From Bog-159 sp049511415 (lineage in GTDB: Bacteria > Acidobacteriota > Terriglobia > Bryobacterales > Bryobacteraceae), in NCBI GenBank assembly GCA_049511415.1, contig JBEKYC010000036.1, positions 1 to 64,000 on the forward strand: DNA of 64,000 bases, read 5' to 3'. The notes under the pieces are model-generated. The model saw only the letters and a list, made by a program, of their open reading frames with translations, ran no database searches and was not told the DNA's origin. Position numbers and translations under genes: made by a program. Every line of letters begins with the position of its first letter. Within the stretch, counting starts at the first letter, position 1. This document shows positions 25,093-34,503 of this stretch, piece after piece.

Positions 25093-26511
25093 ATGAAAAT
25101 CCTGATGCTGGCTTCCGAAGCGGCGCCCTTCGCCAAAACCGGCGGCTTGGCCGACGTGGTGGGATCGCTCCCCGCCGCGCTGAAAGCCCTGGGCCACGAC
25201 GTGGCGGTGCTGCTGCCGCGCTACGCCGGCGTGGATTTGAAAGCCGCGCGGCGCGTCTACGATTTGCTGCCTGTGTGGGTTCCGCCGCGCCGCTTCAATG
25301 CCTCCCTCTACCTGATCGAGCGCGAAACGCCCTTCTATTTCCTGGATTGCCCCATCCTGTTCGACCGCCCCGGCTTCTATGGCGAGGGCGGCGAGGATTA
25401 CCCCGATAACCACATCCGTTTCGCCGCCCTGGCACAAGCCGCGCTCGAGTTCAGCCGCAAGGTTTGGCGGCCGCAAATCCTGCATGGTCACGATTGGCAG
25501 GCGGGCCTCGCGCCCGTCTATCTGCGCACCCTCTACGCCAACGATCCTACCTTCTTCGGCCTTCGCACCCTATTCACCATACATAATGCCGGATACCACG
25601 GGCTGTTTCCGGCGGCCGCGCAGTCGGATATCGGACTCGCCGCCACCGACACCTTTCGTCCCGAAGGCCTGGAATTCTTCGGCAAGGTCTGTTACCTCAA
25701 AGGCGGCCTGAACTACTCCGATGCCCTGAACACCGTCAGCCCCACATACGCGCGCGAGATCCAAACTCCCGAATATGGCTTCGGTCTCGACGGCGTGCTG
25801 CGGGCGCGCAGCCAGGTGCTTTCCGGCATCCTCAATGGCGCGGACTATACGGAATGGAATCCGCAAACGGATCGCTTCATCGCCGCAAACTATTCCGCCG
25901 CCGATCTGACCGGCAAACGCGCCTGCAAGGAAGATCTGTTGCGCGAATTCGGCCTGCCAACCGAGGCAATGGATGCGCCTCTCATCGGCATCGTCTCGCG
26001 ATTCACCAGCCAGAAGGGCGCCGACCTGATCGCGGAAGCCGCCGACGCCATGGTAGCCGAAGGTTTCTATATGGCGGCGCTGGGCGCCGGCGAACCGCGT
26101 TATCAAGAATTGTTCCACGCCATGGCGGCGCGCCACCCTGGCCGCATCGCCGTGCGCATCGGCTACGATAACGCCCTGGCACATAAGATTGAGGCCGGGG
26201 CCGATCTGTTCCTCATGCCCAGCCGTTACGAGCCTTGCGGGCTGAACCAGATCTATAGCTTGCGATATGGTACCGTGCCGGTGGTGCGCGCGACGGGCGG
26301 GCTTGATGATACCATCGAACCTGGAACCGGTTTCAAGTTCTGGGAATATTCCGGAAGCGCGCTGGTGGGCGCTCTGCATGCGGCTCGGGAAGCGTTCTCG
26401 GATGCCGAAGGCTGGCGGGCGATGATGCAAGCCGGCATGGCCAAGGATTTTTCCTGGAGCGTTTCCGCCGCGGAGTACGTGCGGCTGTACCGCGGCCTCG
26501 GTGGGATTTGA
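25093..26511 (+). CDS. glgA: Glycogen synthase (ADP-glucose)
   Basis: A 472-residue GT5 glucosyltransferase that elongates alpha-1,4-glucan from ADP-glucose. The diagnostic N-terminal PFAKTGGLADVVGSLP binds ADP-glucose. HGHDWQAGLAP, LFTIHNAGYHGLFP, ILNGADYTEWNP and the C-terminal PSRYEPCGLNQIYSLRYG followed by GGLDDTIEPGTGF are all as in GlgA. The length is normal. No other glycogen gene is adjacent. ATG 25093 places MKILMLASEAAPFAKTG at the N-terminus, as in the family. Confidence 0.97.
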   Translation: MKILMLASEAAPFAKTGGLADVVGSLPAALKALGHDVAVLLPRYAGVDLKAARRVYDLLPVWVPPRRFNASLYLIERETPFYFLDCPILFDRPGFYGEGGEDYPDNHIRFAALAQAALEFSRKVWRPQILHGHDWQAGLAPVYLRTLYANDPTFFGLRTLFTIHNAGYHGLFPAAAQSDIGLAATDTFRPEGLEFFGKVCYLKGGLNYSDALNTVSPTYAREIQTPEYGFGLDGVLRARSQVLSGILNGADYTEWNPQTDRFIAANYSAADLTGKRACKEDLLREFGLPTEAMDAPLIGIVSRFTSQKGADLIAEAADAMVAEGFYMAALGAGEPRYQELFHAMAARHPGRIAVRIGYDNALAHKIEAGADLFLMPSRYEPCGLNQIYSLRYGTVPVVRATGGLDDTIEPGTGFKFWEYSGSALVGALHAAREAFSDAEGWRAMMQAGMAKDFSWSVSAAEYVRLYRGLGGI

Positions 26512-26566
26512 ATCCCCAGGCGTGCGGATCGATCTAATCTTATTAAGGAGAGTAGGAGAGATTGTA

Positions 26567-26902
26567 ATGGCGGGTCAAAATACGCTGACATTTACCGATG
26601 GAAGTTTCGACCAGGACGTGCTGCGGTCCGAAGTCCCTGTTTTAGTGGATTTTTGGGCCGAGTGGTGCGGCCCTTGCCGTCAGATGGCGCCAACCATCGA
26701 CGTAGTGGCGGCGGAGTATGCCGGAAAGCTGAAAGTGGGCAAGCTGGACGTGGACTCCAACATCAACACGGCCGGCCGCTACAACATTCGCGGCATTCCG
26801 ACGTTGTTACTGTTCAAGGACGGCCATATCGTCGAACAGCGCGTGGGCGCGGTCGGCAAGTCGGAAGTCGTCCGGATGGTCCAGCCGCACGTGGCGGAGT
26901 AA
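26567..26902 (+). CDS. trxA: Thioredoxin
   Basis: A 111-residue cytoplasmic thioredoxin that reduces protein disulfides using electrons from thioredoxin reductase. The active site is WCGPC with Cys34 and Cys37, preceded by VLVDFWAE, with the cis-Pro in IRGIPTLLLFKDG. ATG 26567 is chosen because GTAGGAGAG lies upstream and it gives the standard length; an upstream in-frame start would overlap glgA. It ends 2 bp before the convergent DksA-like gene. Confidence 0.97.
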   Translation: MAGQNTLTFTDGSFDQDVLRSEVPVLVDFWAEWCGPCRQMAPTIDVVAAEYAGKLKVGKLDVDSNINTAGRYNIRGIPTLLLFKDGHIVEQRVGAVGKSEVVRMVQPHVAE

Positions 26903-26903
26903 T

Positions 26904-27305
26904 CTAGCCCCGCGTCCGCTCAACGGGCAGTTCTTCTCCCCCGAACATTCCCAGTTGTTCCTGGCAGGGCACGCAATAGCGGGCCCATGGAACCGCATGC
27001 AGCCGCTTGGGCGGAATCGGCTGCTCGCAGGCCAGGCAGACTCCGAAATCCCCTGAGCGTACCCGGTCCAGGGCTTCTTCCACCAGGCGAAGCTGGCCGT
27101 AGTCCAGACTGTTCAACCGCAGCGAGATGAATTCGTCGTGCGAGATCTGCGCCTGGTCGTCTTCCGCTACGCGCCCCATCTTGGCCAGCATGTCGAACTT
27201 GGCGCCCAACCCGGAGGCAACCTCCGCGCGCTTTTCCATCAGCATCTGGTAGTAGTCTGCGTCACTCGGACTCGACGGCAAGGTGTCATCCGGCCTCTTC
27301 TTCAT
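26904..27305 (-). CDS. DksA/TraR-type C4 zinc-finger protein
   Basis: A 133-residue protein with an N-terminal helical region (YYQMLMEKRAEVASGLGAKF, then a charged helix with SLDYGQLRLVEEALDRVRSG) and a C-terminal C4 finger FGVCLACEQPIPPKRL...ARYCVPCQ. DksA binds the RNA polymerase secondary channel and tunes stringent-response promoters. Its coiled-coil tip normally has two Asp residues, and candidates lie in the AEDDQAQ segment. The protein is slightly shorter than E. coli DksA. Whether it acts as DksA or as a related zinc-finger regulator is not decided by sequence. Confidence 0.87.
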   Translation of the reverse strand: MKKRPDDTLPSSPSDADYYQMLMEKRAEVASGLGAKFDMLAKMGRVAEDDQAQISHDEFISLRLNSLDYGQLRLVEEALDRVRSGDFGVCLACEQPIPPKRLHAVPWARYCVPCQEQLGMFGGEELPVERTRG

Positions 27306-27448
27306 CTTTCGCGGCTCCGCTCGGTACGTATGATTCCGGACAATAAAAACTTGAAATGGCTACGAGAAATAGTTAAGAGAAGTTAGCAGAATTCTCGGGC
27401 GAATACAAGGCTCGCATTGTGAATCTTTTGGTGTCCGGCGGCGCTAAG

Positions 27449-28807
27449 ATGAAAACAACAATGAAGAGACGCATTCTGGTGGTCGAGGATGAAGAGAAGC
27501 TCCGCCGCGTCATCGAACTGCAACTGACCTCGGCCGGTTTCGAAGTGGAAAAAGCCGGCACGGCCGAAGGCGCTCTGAACATCGTCGATCGCGCCGACCT
27601 GGTGCTGACCGATTTGCGCTTGCCGCACATGGATGGGCTGGAATTACTCGCCGCCATCCGCCGCCAGAATTCGCAGACGCCCGTGATCGTGATGACCGCC
27701 TTCGGCACCATCGAGACGGCCGTCGAAGCCATGAAAACCGGCGCCACCGATTTCCTGCTGAAACCCTTCTCGCTCGATCACTTGATGACGGTCGTGCAAA
27801 AGGCGCTCGAAGTCCGCGCTCTGCGCGACGAAAATCTGAAGCTGCGCGAAGAGCTGGGCCGGCGCTATGAATTCGACAATATCGTGGGCCGCAGCGCGCC
27901 CATGCAGGAGATTTTCGCCACCATCATGCGCGTGGCGCCCACCCGCGCCACCGTGCTGCTGGCGGGCGAAAGCGGCGTCGGCAAGGATCTGATCGCCCGC
28001 GCCATCCATTTTCACTCGCCGCGCCGCGAGCGGCCGCTGGTGAAGATCAACTGCACCGCCATCCCCGAAAACCTGATGGAGAGCGAATTGTTTGGCTTCG
28101 AGAAAGGCGCCTTCACCGGCGCCATGAACTCCAAGCCCGGCAAATTCGAGCAGGCCGACACCGGCACAGTGTTCCTGGATGAGATCGGCGACGTGCCCGC
28201 CTCCATTCAGGTGAAGCTGCTGCGCGTCTTGCAGGAACGCGAGTTCGAGCGGCTGGGCAGCAACGTGACGCGCCACATCGACGTGCGCGTGGTGGCCGCC
28301 ACCAACCAGGATCTGCGCGCCGCCCTGGAACAGGGCACTTTTCGTGAAGATCTTTATTACCGGCTGAACGTCGTCCCCATGAATATCCCCTCGCTGCGCG
28401 AACGCAAAGAGGATATCCCGTTTTTAGCGCAGCATTTCGTCACCAAGCTCGGGCCGGATACCGGCAATCGCGTGCAGGAAATCACCGACGCCGCCATCGC
28501 CAAGCTGATGGGCTACCATTGGCCCGGCAATGTGCGCGAGTTGGAGAACGTGATCGAGCGCAGCCTGGTGATGTGTACGCACTCGCGCCTGGACGCCGCC
28601 GACATCAAGCTGGAAATGGCCCCGCGCAGCCGCGTGCAAACCGACAACTTTCTGCCCGATGGCCTGACCCTTGACCAATACGAACAGGATCTGATCCGCG
28701 AGGCCTTGCGCCGCGCCGACGGCAACAAGAGCCAGGCCGCGCGGCTGTTGGGGCTGACGCGCAATGCGCTGCGCTACCGGCTGACGCAGATGGGATTGGA
28801 ATCGTGA
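27449..28807 (+). CDS. NtrC-family sigma54-dependent response regulator
   Basis: A 452-residue transcription activator. The receiver domain (RRILVVEDEEKLRRV) has the phospho-acceptor Asp55 in LVLTDLRLPHMDG. The AAA+ domain has Walker A GESGVGKD, the sigma54-contact loop GAFTGA in FEKGAFTGAMNSKPG and Walker B VFLDEIGD. A Fis-type HTH follows at the C-terminus (GNKSQAARLLGLTRNALRYR). It activates sigma54 promoters after phosphorylation by a histidine kinase that is not in the window. ATG 27449 is the likely start; ATG 27461 is also possible, while the GTG at 27419 adds ten residues unlike the family. Confidence 0.95.
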   Translation: MKTTMKRRILVVEDEEKLRRVIELQLTSAGFEVEKAGTAEGALNIVDRADLVLTDLRLPHMDGLELLAAIRRQNSQTPVIVMTAFGTIETAVEAMKTGATDFLLKPFSLDHLMTVVQKALEVRALRDENLKLREELGRRYEFDNIVGRSAPMQEIFATIMRVAPTRATVLLAGESGVGKDLIARAIHFHSPRRERPLVKINCTAIPENLMESELFGFEKGAFTGAMNSKPGKFEQADTGTVFLDEIGDVPASIQVKLLRVLQEREFERLGSNVTRHIDVRVVAATNQDLRAALEQGTFREDLYYRLNVVPMNIPSLRERKEDIPFLAQHFVTKLGPDTGNRVQEITDAAIAKLMGYHWPGNVRELENVIERSLVMCTHSRLDAADIKLEMAPRSRVQTDNFLPDGLTLDQYEQDLIREALRRADGNKSQAARLLGLTRNALRYRLTQMGLES

Positions 28808-30065
28808 AGGGGGGTGGGCTTGCGCCCTCGCGGGACTTCAGTCCCGCGGTTGGGCGGCACTTTATTGTCGGCTGGTTAGCACTGGCAGTCGCCGTAAGCT
28901 TCACGCACGCTCAAGATTTGGCGCACGCACAAGGGCTGTCGCGTGATCTCCGGGCGGCGCCGGTTCCCAGCCCTATTGGCACGATTGATCCTTCTATCCC
29001 TCCAGCACTCGCCGGCTTGAAACACGACATACGAAATTGGCTCACATCCAAAATAGCAACCTCGCCGGCGGATACTGATCCCGCGTCGCTGGAAGAGGCG
29101 CTTCTCACCGAAATCAAAAAAGCCGATCTGCTTGCAGATCCGAAAGACCACGAACTGCATCCCTTCGGCACAATGCTCGGCCTTGGGATTTCTGACGTTC
29201 CTGCCGAACCACGCTTGTTGCGAGCTGTCGTCTCCTACGATGGTTTGTGCCCGCCGGATGATTCCGTCCTCTATTTTGAACGCCGCGCCGACGACGCGTG
29301 GCACCTGCTGTTGAACTTCGACAATACCGATTTCGAGAATCCTTGGGGCGACCGGGCGCTGCTCTATGCGGGCATTTCGCCGCGCGATGATCGGGGCCGC
29401 TTCTTCGCCTTCATCGTGCGGACCCGATCCTACTGTCCCGAGAGCGGAAGCGTCTGGAACAGTATTAACTACCACGTGCTTCGGCGTGGTCTCGATCCCG
29501 AATCGCCGCAAGTTGTCTTGAGCGCCGAGCACGAGTATCACGAGGAGCAAGACTTCCGGGTTCTGCTCGGCAGAGATTCCGTGACAATGGATTTTCCGGG
29601 GCATGTTTGAAATATGCCATAAGCGATAGCACGGCGCTCCAAATCGAGCCAATTGCACTTACTGCTGAGGGGTTTGTGGAGGAGTGGATTGCGTTACCGT
29701 GGTGGTCCGCGAGCGATTGGTCCAACCCCAAAAACGGAACTTCTCTCGGAGACTGGCATGCACAACTGCACGGAAAGGACGGCGGCCAGCCGTTTTTCGG
29801 TGACCTGCCATTTCGCCAGACCTGCTCACCCGATCGAAAGCTGATCCAGATCAGCTTTCCGGCGGACTACCCGCCGACGGGCCCGAAATCAGAAGATATA
29901 CTCTTTCTGGTGCGCGAGGTCGGGCCCCATCTTTTCCGGATGGTGAACATTGGTAGGAGTTCGGCAGACGGTTGTTCGAAACCCGTCGCAGACGAAACCC
30001 AAGGGGAAAGGCTTCTGCCGGAATCCATGAATCGCGCCAAGGATGTTCTGGTTCGAAGCCACTGA
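28804..30065 (+). CDS. Secreted hypothetical protein, frame broken by one base
   Basis: The first frame (GTG 28804 to TGA 29610) has a signal-like segment (WLALAVAVSFTHAQ) and ends DSVTMDFPGHV. The second frame continues without a gap, starting KYAISDSTALQIEPIALTAE and running to 30065. Inserting one base at about 29608 (GTTTGAAA to GTTTGGAAA) gives one 420-residue protein reading PGHVWKYAISDS, so I treat both as one gene. The mature protein contains WHLLLNFDNTDFENPWGDR and two Cys-containing loops. I know no function. The true start may lie after the palindrome at 28829-28848. Confidence 0.7.
28829..28848. repeat. Palindromic hairpin at gene junction
   Basis: CGCGGGACT, a 2-nt loop TC and AGTCCCGCG form a perfect 9-bp stem-loop 21 bp after the response-regulator stop. 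Such GGGACT-AGTCCC palindromes occur as dispersed intergenic repeats in many GC-rich bacteria. It lies within the first codons of the next gene if GTG 28804 is that gene's start, which casts doubt on that start. Confidence 0.5.
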
Positions 30066-30158
30066 CCCAATCACAGACTTTCAAACAAGAGCCCGGCCGC
30101 GTGCGTGCTGGGACTGACGTGACAATCTCGACTCCGGCAGACAAAAGTCTTTAAATCG

Positions 30159-30614
30159 TCAGCGCGAATAGTAGCGGACCGTTAGCACGATAGACGGGCC
30201 GACCACAACCATGGCGATCACCACGAATGTCGCGAAAACCCGAGGCTGAAAGGGCCTTTGCCCGATCGCCGACAACGGAATCACGACGAAGTTCATGAAC
30301 GTGTGCACCGCGGCTCCGTACAATGGGGCCACCCATGGAGCGTGATCGATCAGGAACGGAAAGGCGCGGCTGGCGAAATAAAAGACCGCGGCCGCGCCTG
30401 TGGCCACGACGAAGTGCAGCAACAGTCCTAGCGCCGCCGCGGCCAGTCCGCGTTCGAACGCACGAGAGCCCAGCACGCCACTGGCTATGCCTTGAAACAT
30501 CCGTACGGGTCCCCGACCGAAGAAAGCCGAGCCTGCCGTAGCGCCGAGGGCGTCCAGCGTGCCGCAAATCAGTCCCGCCACCAGAATCACGCGCAGGGCT
30601 GAAGGCGGCGGCAT
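30159..30614 (-). CDS. Multi-span membrane protein of unknown function
   Basis: 151 residues from ATG 30614; ATG 30647 would add 11. Four hydrophobic segments: LRVILVAGLICGTLDALGA, AAAALGLLLHFVVATGAAAV, APLYGAAVHTFMNFVVIPL and VFATFVVIAMVVVGPSIVLT. Between TM1 and TM2 is GPVRMFQGIASGVLGSRAFE, a reentrant-looking amphipathic part found in small YagU/DUF1440-like membrane proteins. That resemblance is from memory and weak. It is convergent with the preceding secreted protein gene. Confidence 0.75.
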   Translation of the reverse strand: MPPPSALRVILVAGLICGTLDALGATAGSAFFGRGPVRMFQGIASGVLGSRAFERGLAAAALGLLLHFVVATGAAAVFYFASRAFPFLIDHAPWVAPLYGAAVHTFMNFVVIPLSAIGQRPFQPRVFATFVVIAMVVVGPSIVLTVRYYSR

Positions 30615-30668
30615 ACCCGTTATTCTGCCATGAAACGCGGACGGCACGAGAATTCTTGAGCGGTGCGG

Positions 30669-31079
30669 CTACTTCCTTGCGAAGCGAATCGGCTTCAGCG
30701 GGACGGGAGACTCCAGAATTCGCAACTCAGCCTGTCCGTCGCCAACCAGCTTCATCTCAAATTTGAGGACGTCATCGCCATCTTTCTCTTCGAACATCAG
30801 CGTCTCGCCCTAAACCTTCGGGTCGATCATGGGCTCAGGCTCTGCCGGGCGATCGGTGGAGTCCGGCTCTTTCAGATCGCCGTTCTCAGCGACGCTGATG
30901 TTGCAAGCGGCCGTTTCCCCGGATAGCGCTTCACCCGGCCTCACCCTGATGGTGCAGATCACCTTGTCCTTAAACTTCGCCTCCCACGTGCCGGCGAACT
31001 TCTTCTGCGCATCGACGTCCTGCGCGGTAAGGGGCAGACAGACAAGCACGGGCAGCAGAGCAATCACGGATCTGGACAT
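30669..31079 (-). pseudogene. Small secreted protein with in-frame TAG
   Basis: ATG 31079 starts a 136-residue frame with signal peptide MSRSVIALLPVLVCLPLTA, then KKFAGTWEAKFKDKVICTIR and ETAACNISVAENGDLKEPDS. At codon 90 (30810-30812) TAG interrupts it after MIDPKV. The same frame continues sensibly as GETLMFEEKDGDDVLKFEMK and ESPVPLKPIRFARK to TAG at 30669. Replacing TAG by GAG restores an intact domain of the small beta-rich type that starts GTWxxxF. It is either a nonsense mutation, leaving an 89-residue truncated product, or a sequence error. Function unknown. Confidence 0.6.
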
Positions 31080-31334
31080 GGCCCGGCCACAGCAACTCCG
31101 GGGCCGTTCGCAGAAATTCAGCCGGCCGGAGTGGCCGGTGATTGGAAGCCGTGAGAGCGAATCACATGTGTGAGCCAACGCCGACGGTTTTGCAACTGAC
31201 GGCCACGTCTTCCCTGTGCAAACACTAAGCTGTCCTAAGCTGTTTTCATGTCCCTCCACCGCCTCAAAATCCGCTATTGTATTTAGACACGATGTCGACT
31301 ATGACTTATTGACCGGCACACACTCGGAGGCACT

Positions 31335-32912
31335 TTGAGCACAACCGTTTCCCTAACCAGCCATGCCGGCGGCCTGCCGCCCAAGAGTTGGTCGATGGTT
31401 ACGTGGGCGTCCCTGGCCGCTCTGTCGGTCATCCTGAGTTATTTGATAACCTTTGCCCTCGGCCTTGCCAGCCTTCTCTGCGGACTCCTGCTGCTGCTCG
31501 GCATGCTCAAAGGGGGCCTGTCTTTTATCGGCGTGCTCCTCGCCGTGTTCACACTCATGATGGGAGGAACTGTCTTTTGGTCCCTGCTGCCTCGAAAAAT
31601 CCCGTTCGAGACCAATGGAGTTCCCATCGACCTGTCCCGCGAAACCCGCCTCCGCGCGGAAGTCGAGGCATTGGCGAAGGCCCTGAACGAGAAAATGCCC
31701 ACCGAAGTCTATCTCGTTCCCATGGCCAACGCGGCAGTTCTGGAGCGTGGGCCGAATCGCATCATGTTACTCGGCCTCCCGCTCCTGCAGTTGCTCACCA
31801 TATCCCAATTTCGAGCCATCCTGGCCCACGAATTCGGACACTTTTATGCGGGCGACACGCGGATGGGTCCTTGGGTCTTCCGTGCGCGGATGAACATGGC
31901 CCAGGTAATCACGCGGCTCGGCAGAGATTCCGCCGTGCTTTCGTTCCTCAGCCGCTGGGTCGTCGTCGCCGTCTTGCGAATGGCGATCCTCGGCGGCTTA
32001 TCGCTGTGGTGGAAGCTCTTCAATCGAGTCACGCAGCACGTTTCCCGCAAGCAGGAGTACCGTTGCGATGAACTGGCCTGCTATCTCGCCGGATCCGATA
32101 GTTTGGAAAAAGGTCTCTGTTCGGTCAGTCGGGCCGCCGCCACCTTCGCTCCGTATTGGAATCAAATCGTCAGACCCGTAGCCGCCGGTGGATACCGCCC
32201 GGAACTCGCCGATGGATACGGGCGATTCCTCGATACTCCCGAAATCGCAAAAGCTGCATCGGCAGTGCTTGAAAAGCAACTGGCAACCAATGCGACTAAT
32301 CCGATGGATTCCCATCCGCCCTTGAACGCGCGAGTCAGGAATGCGCGCGCCTTGGCGATTGCCATTGCCCCCGAAGATAGCCGTTCCGCGGTGACCCTGT
32401 TTGAAGATCTGCCGGCGCTTGAACTCCAACTGCTGGTCAAGCTGATGCCGGCCCTGAAGCCTTCCGAGTGGAAGCCCATGCGCTGGGACACCGCCGGATT
32501 GGAAGTGTACGTTCCGCTTTGGCGCACCGAGGTGGCAAAGCTCGCGCCGGCCCTGATTGCTTTCACGATTTACACGGTGCCCGACGCCATTGCGAACCTT
32601 CCCCAAACCGCGGGCCGAAGCCTCGACCCTCCAGGCACTCTGCTTTCACGCGAGCAGCGCACCGCTCGCGCAGCCGAAGTCATCGCGCAGGCCGTGACGC
32701 TGGCGCTCGTTGATCACGGCTGGAAACTTCATCTCCAGCCCGGGCAGTTCTATCTGGAGAGCGAAAACGGCGCCAGGCTGAATCCCCGAACCATCCTTGA
32801 GGAGCTTCGCAAGGACCGTCGGAAAGCGGAGGCGTGGCAGCAATATTGCCAAACCAATTCCATCGGCGATTGGCCTTTGGTGGCGCCGGCGCCACAGGAA
32901 AGCGCTCAATAA
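31335..32912 (+). CDS. Membrane-bound M48-family zinc metalloprotease
   Basis: A 525-residue protein. Three hydrophobic stretches in the first 85 residues anchor it, and the catalytic motif HEFGH (His165, Glu166, His169) sits in FRAILAHEFGHFYAGD. The third zinc ligand is probably the Glu in KQEYRCDELACYLAG. M48 proteases (HtpX/Ste24 types) handle membrane-protein quality control. The C-terminal ~200 residues are an extra domain not seen in HtpX. The start is TTG 31335, with GGAGG five bases upstream; no ATG or GTG nearby keeps TM1. It stands alone. Confidence 0.87.
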   Translation: MSTTVSLTSHAGGLPPKSWSMVTWASLAALSVILSYLITFALGLASLLCGLLLLLGMLKGGLSFIGVLLAVFTLMMGGTVFWSLLPRKIPFETNGVPIDLSRETRLRAEVEALAKALNEKMPTEVYLVPMANAAVLERGPNRIMLLGLPLLQLLTISQFRAILAHEFGHFYAGDTRMGPWVFRARMNMAQVITRLGRDSAVLSFLSRWVVVAVLRMAILGGLSLWWKLFNRVTQHVSRKQEYRCDELACYLAGSDSLEKGLCSVSRAAATFAPYWNQIVRPVAAGGYRPELADGYGRFLDTPEIAKAASAVLEKQLATNATNPMDSHPPLNARVRNARALAIAIAPEDSRSAVTLFEDLPALELQLLVKLMPALKPSEWKPMRWDTAGLEVYVPLWRTEVAKLAPALIAFTIYTVPDAIANLPQTAGRSLDPPGTLLSREQRTARAAEVIAQAVTLALVDHGWKLHLQPGQFYLESENGARLNPRTILEELRKDRRKAEAWQQYCQTNSIGDWPLVAPAPQESAQ

Positions 32913-33077
32913 GACGACAGTTACTGTCAGTACGCAATCACAGACCTTCTTTCATCCGCATCCGGTTACAAACAAAGACGCGGACCCGTTTGCAGTCCCG
33001 CGCCGCCTTTCTCGCTATGCTACATTCATCCCGGATTGGTACGTATGCGGCGGCCTGCGCCCTGCCGTCAGGCGCGA

Positions 33078-33130
33078 AGCGACAAAAAACTCGAAAAAGT
33101 GTCGCATTTTGTCGCATTCCGTCGCATAGT
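33078..33130 (+). promoter_or_regulatory. Three 10-bp-phased GTCGCAT repeats upstream of permease
   Basis: GTCGCAT begins at 33101, 33111 and 33121, exactly 10 bp apart, each followed by three variable bases. An inverted partner GCGACA lies about 20 bp upstream in the A-rich tract. The array ends about 45 bp before ATG 33175. One-helical-turn phasing suggests cooperative binding of a regulator of the permease gene. The 262-bp gap 32913-33174 holds nothing else I can identify. Confidence 0.55.
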
Positions 33131-33174
33131 CCGCGCTGCGGCGTATTATACTGGCGGCTTCTCCAGGAGAGGCC

Positions 33175-34503
33175 ATGCTGCCCAGTTACATCGCCAAAGC
33201 CGTTCCCAACCCCGCGTCGAATCGCGGCCCTTGGTACGCCAATACCGCGCCCAGCTACGCCGGCATTTTCCTTTGGATCGCGTTCTACATCTCCATCGCC
33301 AAAGACACCATCCCGCATGCCGGCCTGGGCCTCTGCCTGGCCGCCATCGTAGTCGCCGGGCTGCTTAGCTACGCGCTCTACTATTACGCGCCGGCCATGC
33401 TCGGCATGAAAACCGGATTCCCGCTCTACGTGGTCGGCAGTTCCACCTTCGGCACGACCGGCGGCTACGTGATGCCGGGCCTGCTGATGGGTCTGTTGCA
33501 GGTCGGCTGGTTCGCGGTGAACACGGCGATATCCACCCGCTTCATCCTGAACACCGTCGGATCCAAGGCTGGACCCGGAAGCCTGCCCTACATCGTGATC
33601 GGTATCCTGTGGGGCTATGGGATGGCGTACATCGGCGTGATGGGCATCCAATATGTCGCCAGGCTTTCCCGCTACCTGATCGTGATCCCCGCCGCCATGG
33701 TGCTGCTGGTATTCTTCCGGACCAGCCCGGGCATCAGTCAATACACGCCGCGCGATCCGCGGCCGTTCGTCGCGTTCACGCTGCTGATACAGATCATCAT
33801 CGGCTTCTTCGCTACCGCCGGCGCGGCGGGCGCGGACTTCGGCATGAACAGCCGCAATGAGAAAGATGTGCGCATGGGCGGACTGACTGGCATCACCCTC
33901 GCCATCGTATTCGCCGCGGGACTGCCGCTTTTGTCGGTGGCCGGCGCGACGGGCATGTTTCACAGTCTGCCGGGTCTCGGTTACGACGATGTGATTATGG
34001 CCATCGGCGGCGTGCTGGCGACGGCCATGTTCGCGCTATTCACCATCGCCTCCATCGCACCTGCATGCTTCTGCGCGTTTATCGCGGGCAACAGCTTCTC
34101 CACCATGATCCCGGGCGTGCCGCGCATCTCCTCGACCATGGCCGGCGTCACCGTGTCGATCATTCTCGCGGTCACCGGCGTCGCCGAAAACCTGATCGGC
34201 TTTTTCACCATCGTGGGAGCATCGTTCGGTCCCATCTGCGGCGCCATGGCGGCGGATTACCTGCTCTCCGGCAAGCGCTGGGCCGGTCCGCGCGAAGGCG
34301 TGAACTGGGCCGGCTACCTGGCGTGGGCGCTGGGCTTCTTCGTGGGAATTCTGCCGGTCCTGCGGGTAGGAGATGCGGTGAGGACTTACGTGCAACCCGC
34401 CGTGCTTTACAGCTTCGTGACCGGCTTCGTGGTCTATGCGGTGCTGGCGAAAGCCGGCCTGGAGCCTAAGGTCGTGGCGCTGGCGGGTTCCGCGGCTCGC
34501 TAG
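33175..34503 (+). CDS. NCS1-type nucleobase permease (CodB-like)
   Basis: A 442-residue, 12-span inner-membrane transporter. The N-terminal NRGPWYANTAPSYAGIFLW and the following IAFYISIAKDTIPHAGLG match the cytosine/purine permease branch of NCS1, with GTTGGYVMPGLLMGLLQVGW in TM3 and the GPICGAMAADYLLS motif near TM10. NCS1 proteins import nucleobases or related compounds with H+ or Na+. No catabolic enzyme neighbours identify the substrate. Shine-Dalgarno AGGAGAGG precedes ATG 33175. Its stop overlaps the convergent P450 gene by 4 bp. Confidence 0.88.
   Translation: MLPSYIAKAVPNPASNRGPWYANTAPSYAGIFLWIAFYISIAKDTIPHAGLGLCLAAIVVAGLLSYALYYYAPAMLGMKTGFPLYVVGSSTFGTTGGYVMPGLLMGLLQVGWFAVNTAISTRFILNTVGSKAGPGSLPYIVIGILWGYGMAYIGVMGIQYVARLSRYLIVIPAAMVLLVFFRTSPGISQYTPRDPRPFVAFTLLIQIIIGFFATAGAAGADFGMNSRNEKDVRMGGLTGITLAIVFAAGLPLLSVAGATGMFHSLPGLGYDDVIMAIGGVLATAMFALFTIASIAPACFCAFIAGNSFSTMIPGVPRISSTMAGVTVSIILAVTGVAENLIGFFTIVGASFGPICGAMAADYLLSGKRWAGPREGVNWAGYLAWALGFFVGILPVLRVGDAVRTYVQPAVLYSFVTGFVVYAVLAKAGLEPKVVALAGSAAR

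Noticed and set aside
26495..26525. A GGGATTTGAATCCCC sequence resembling a tRNA T-arm
   Set aside because: It lies at the end of glgA; no acceptor, D or anticodon arm can be built around it on either strand.
29600..29620. TGA at 29608 as a second selenocysteine codon
   Set aside because: The same frame meets TAA a few codons later. Homologous sequence continues in a different frame, so it is a one-base deletion.
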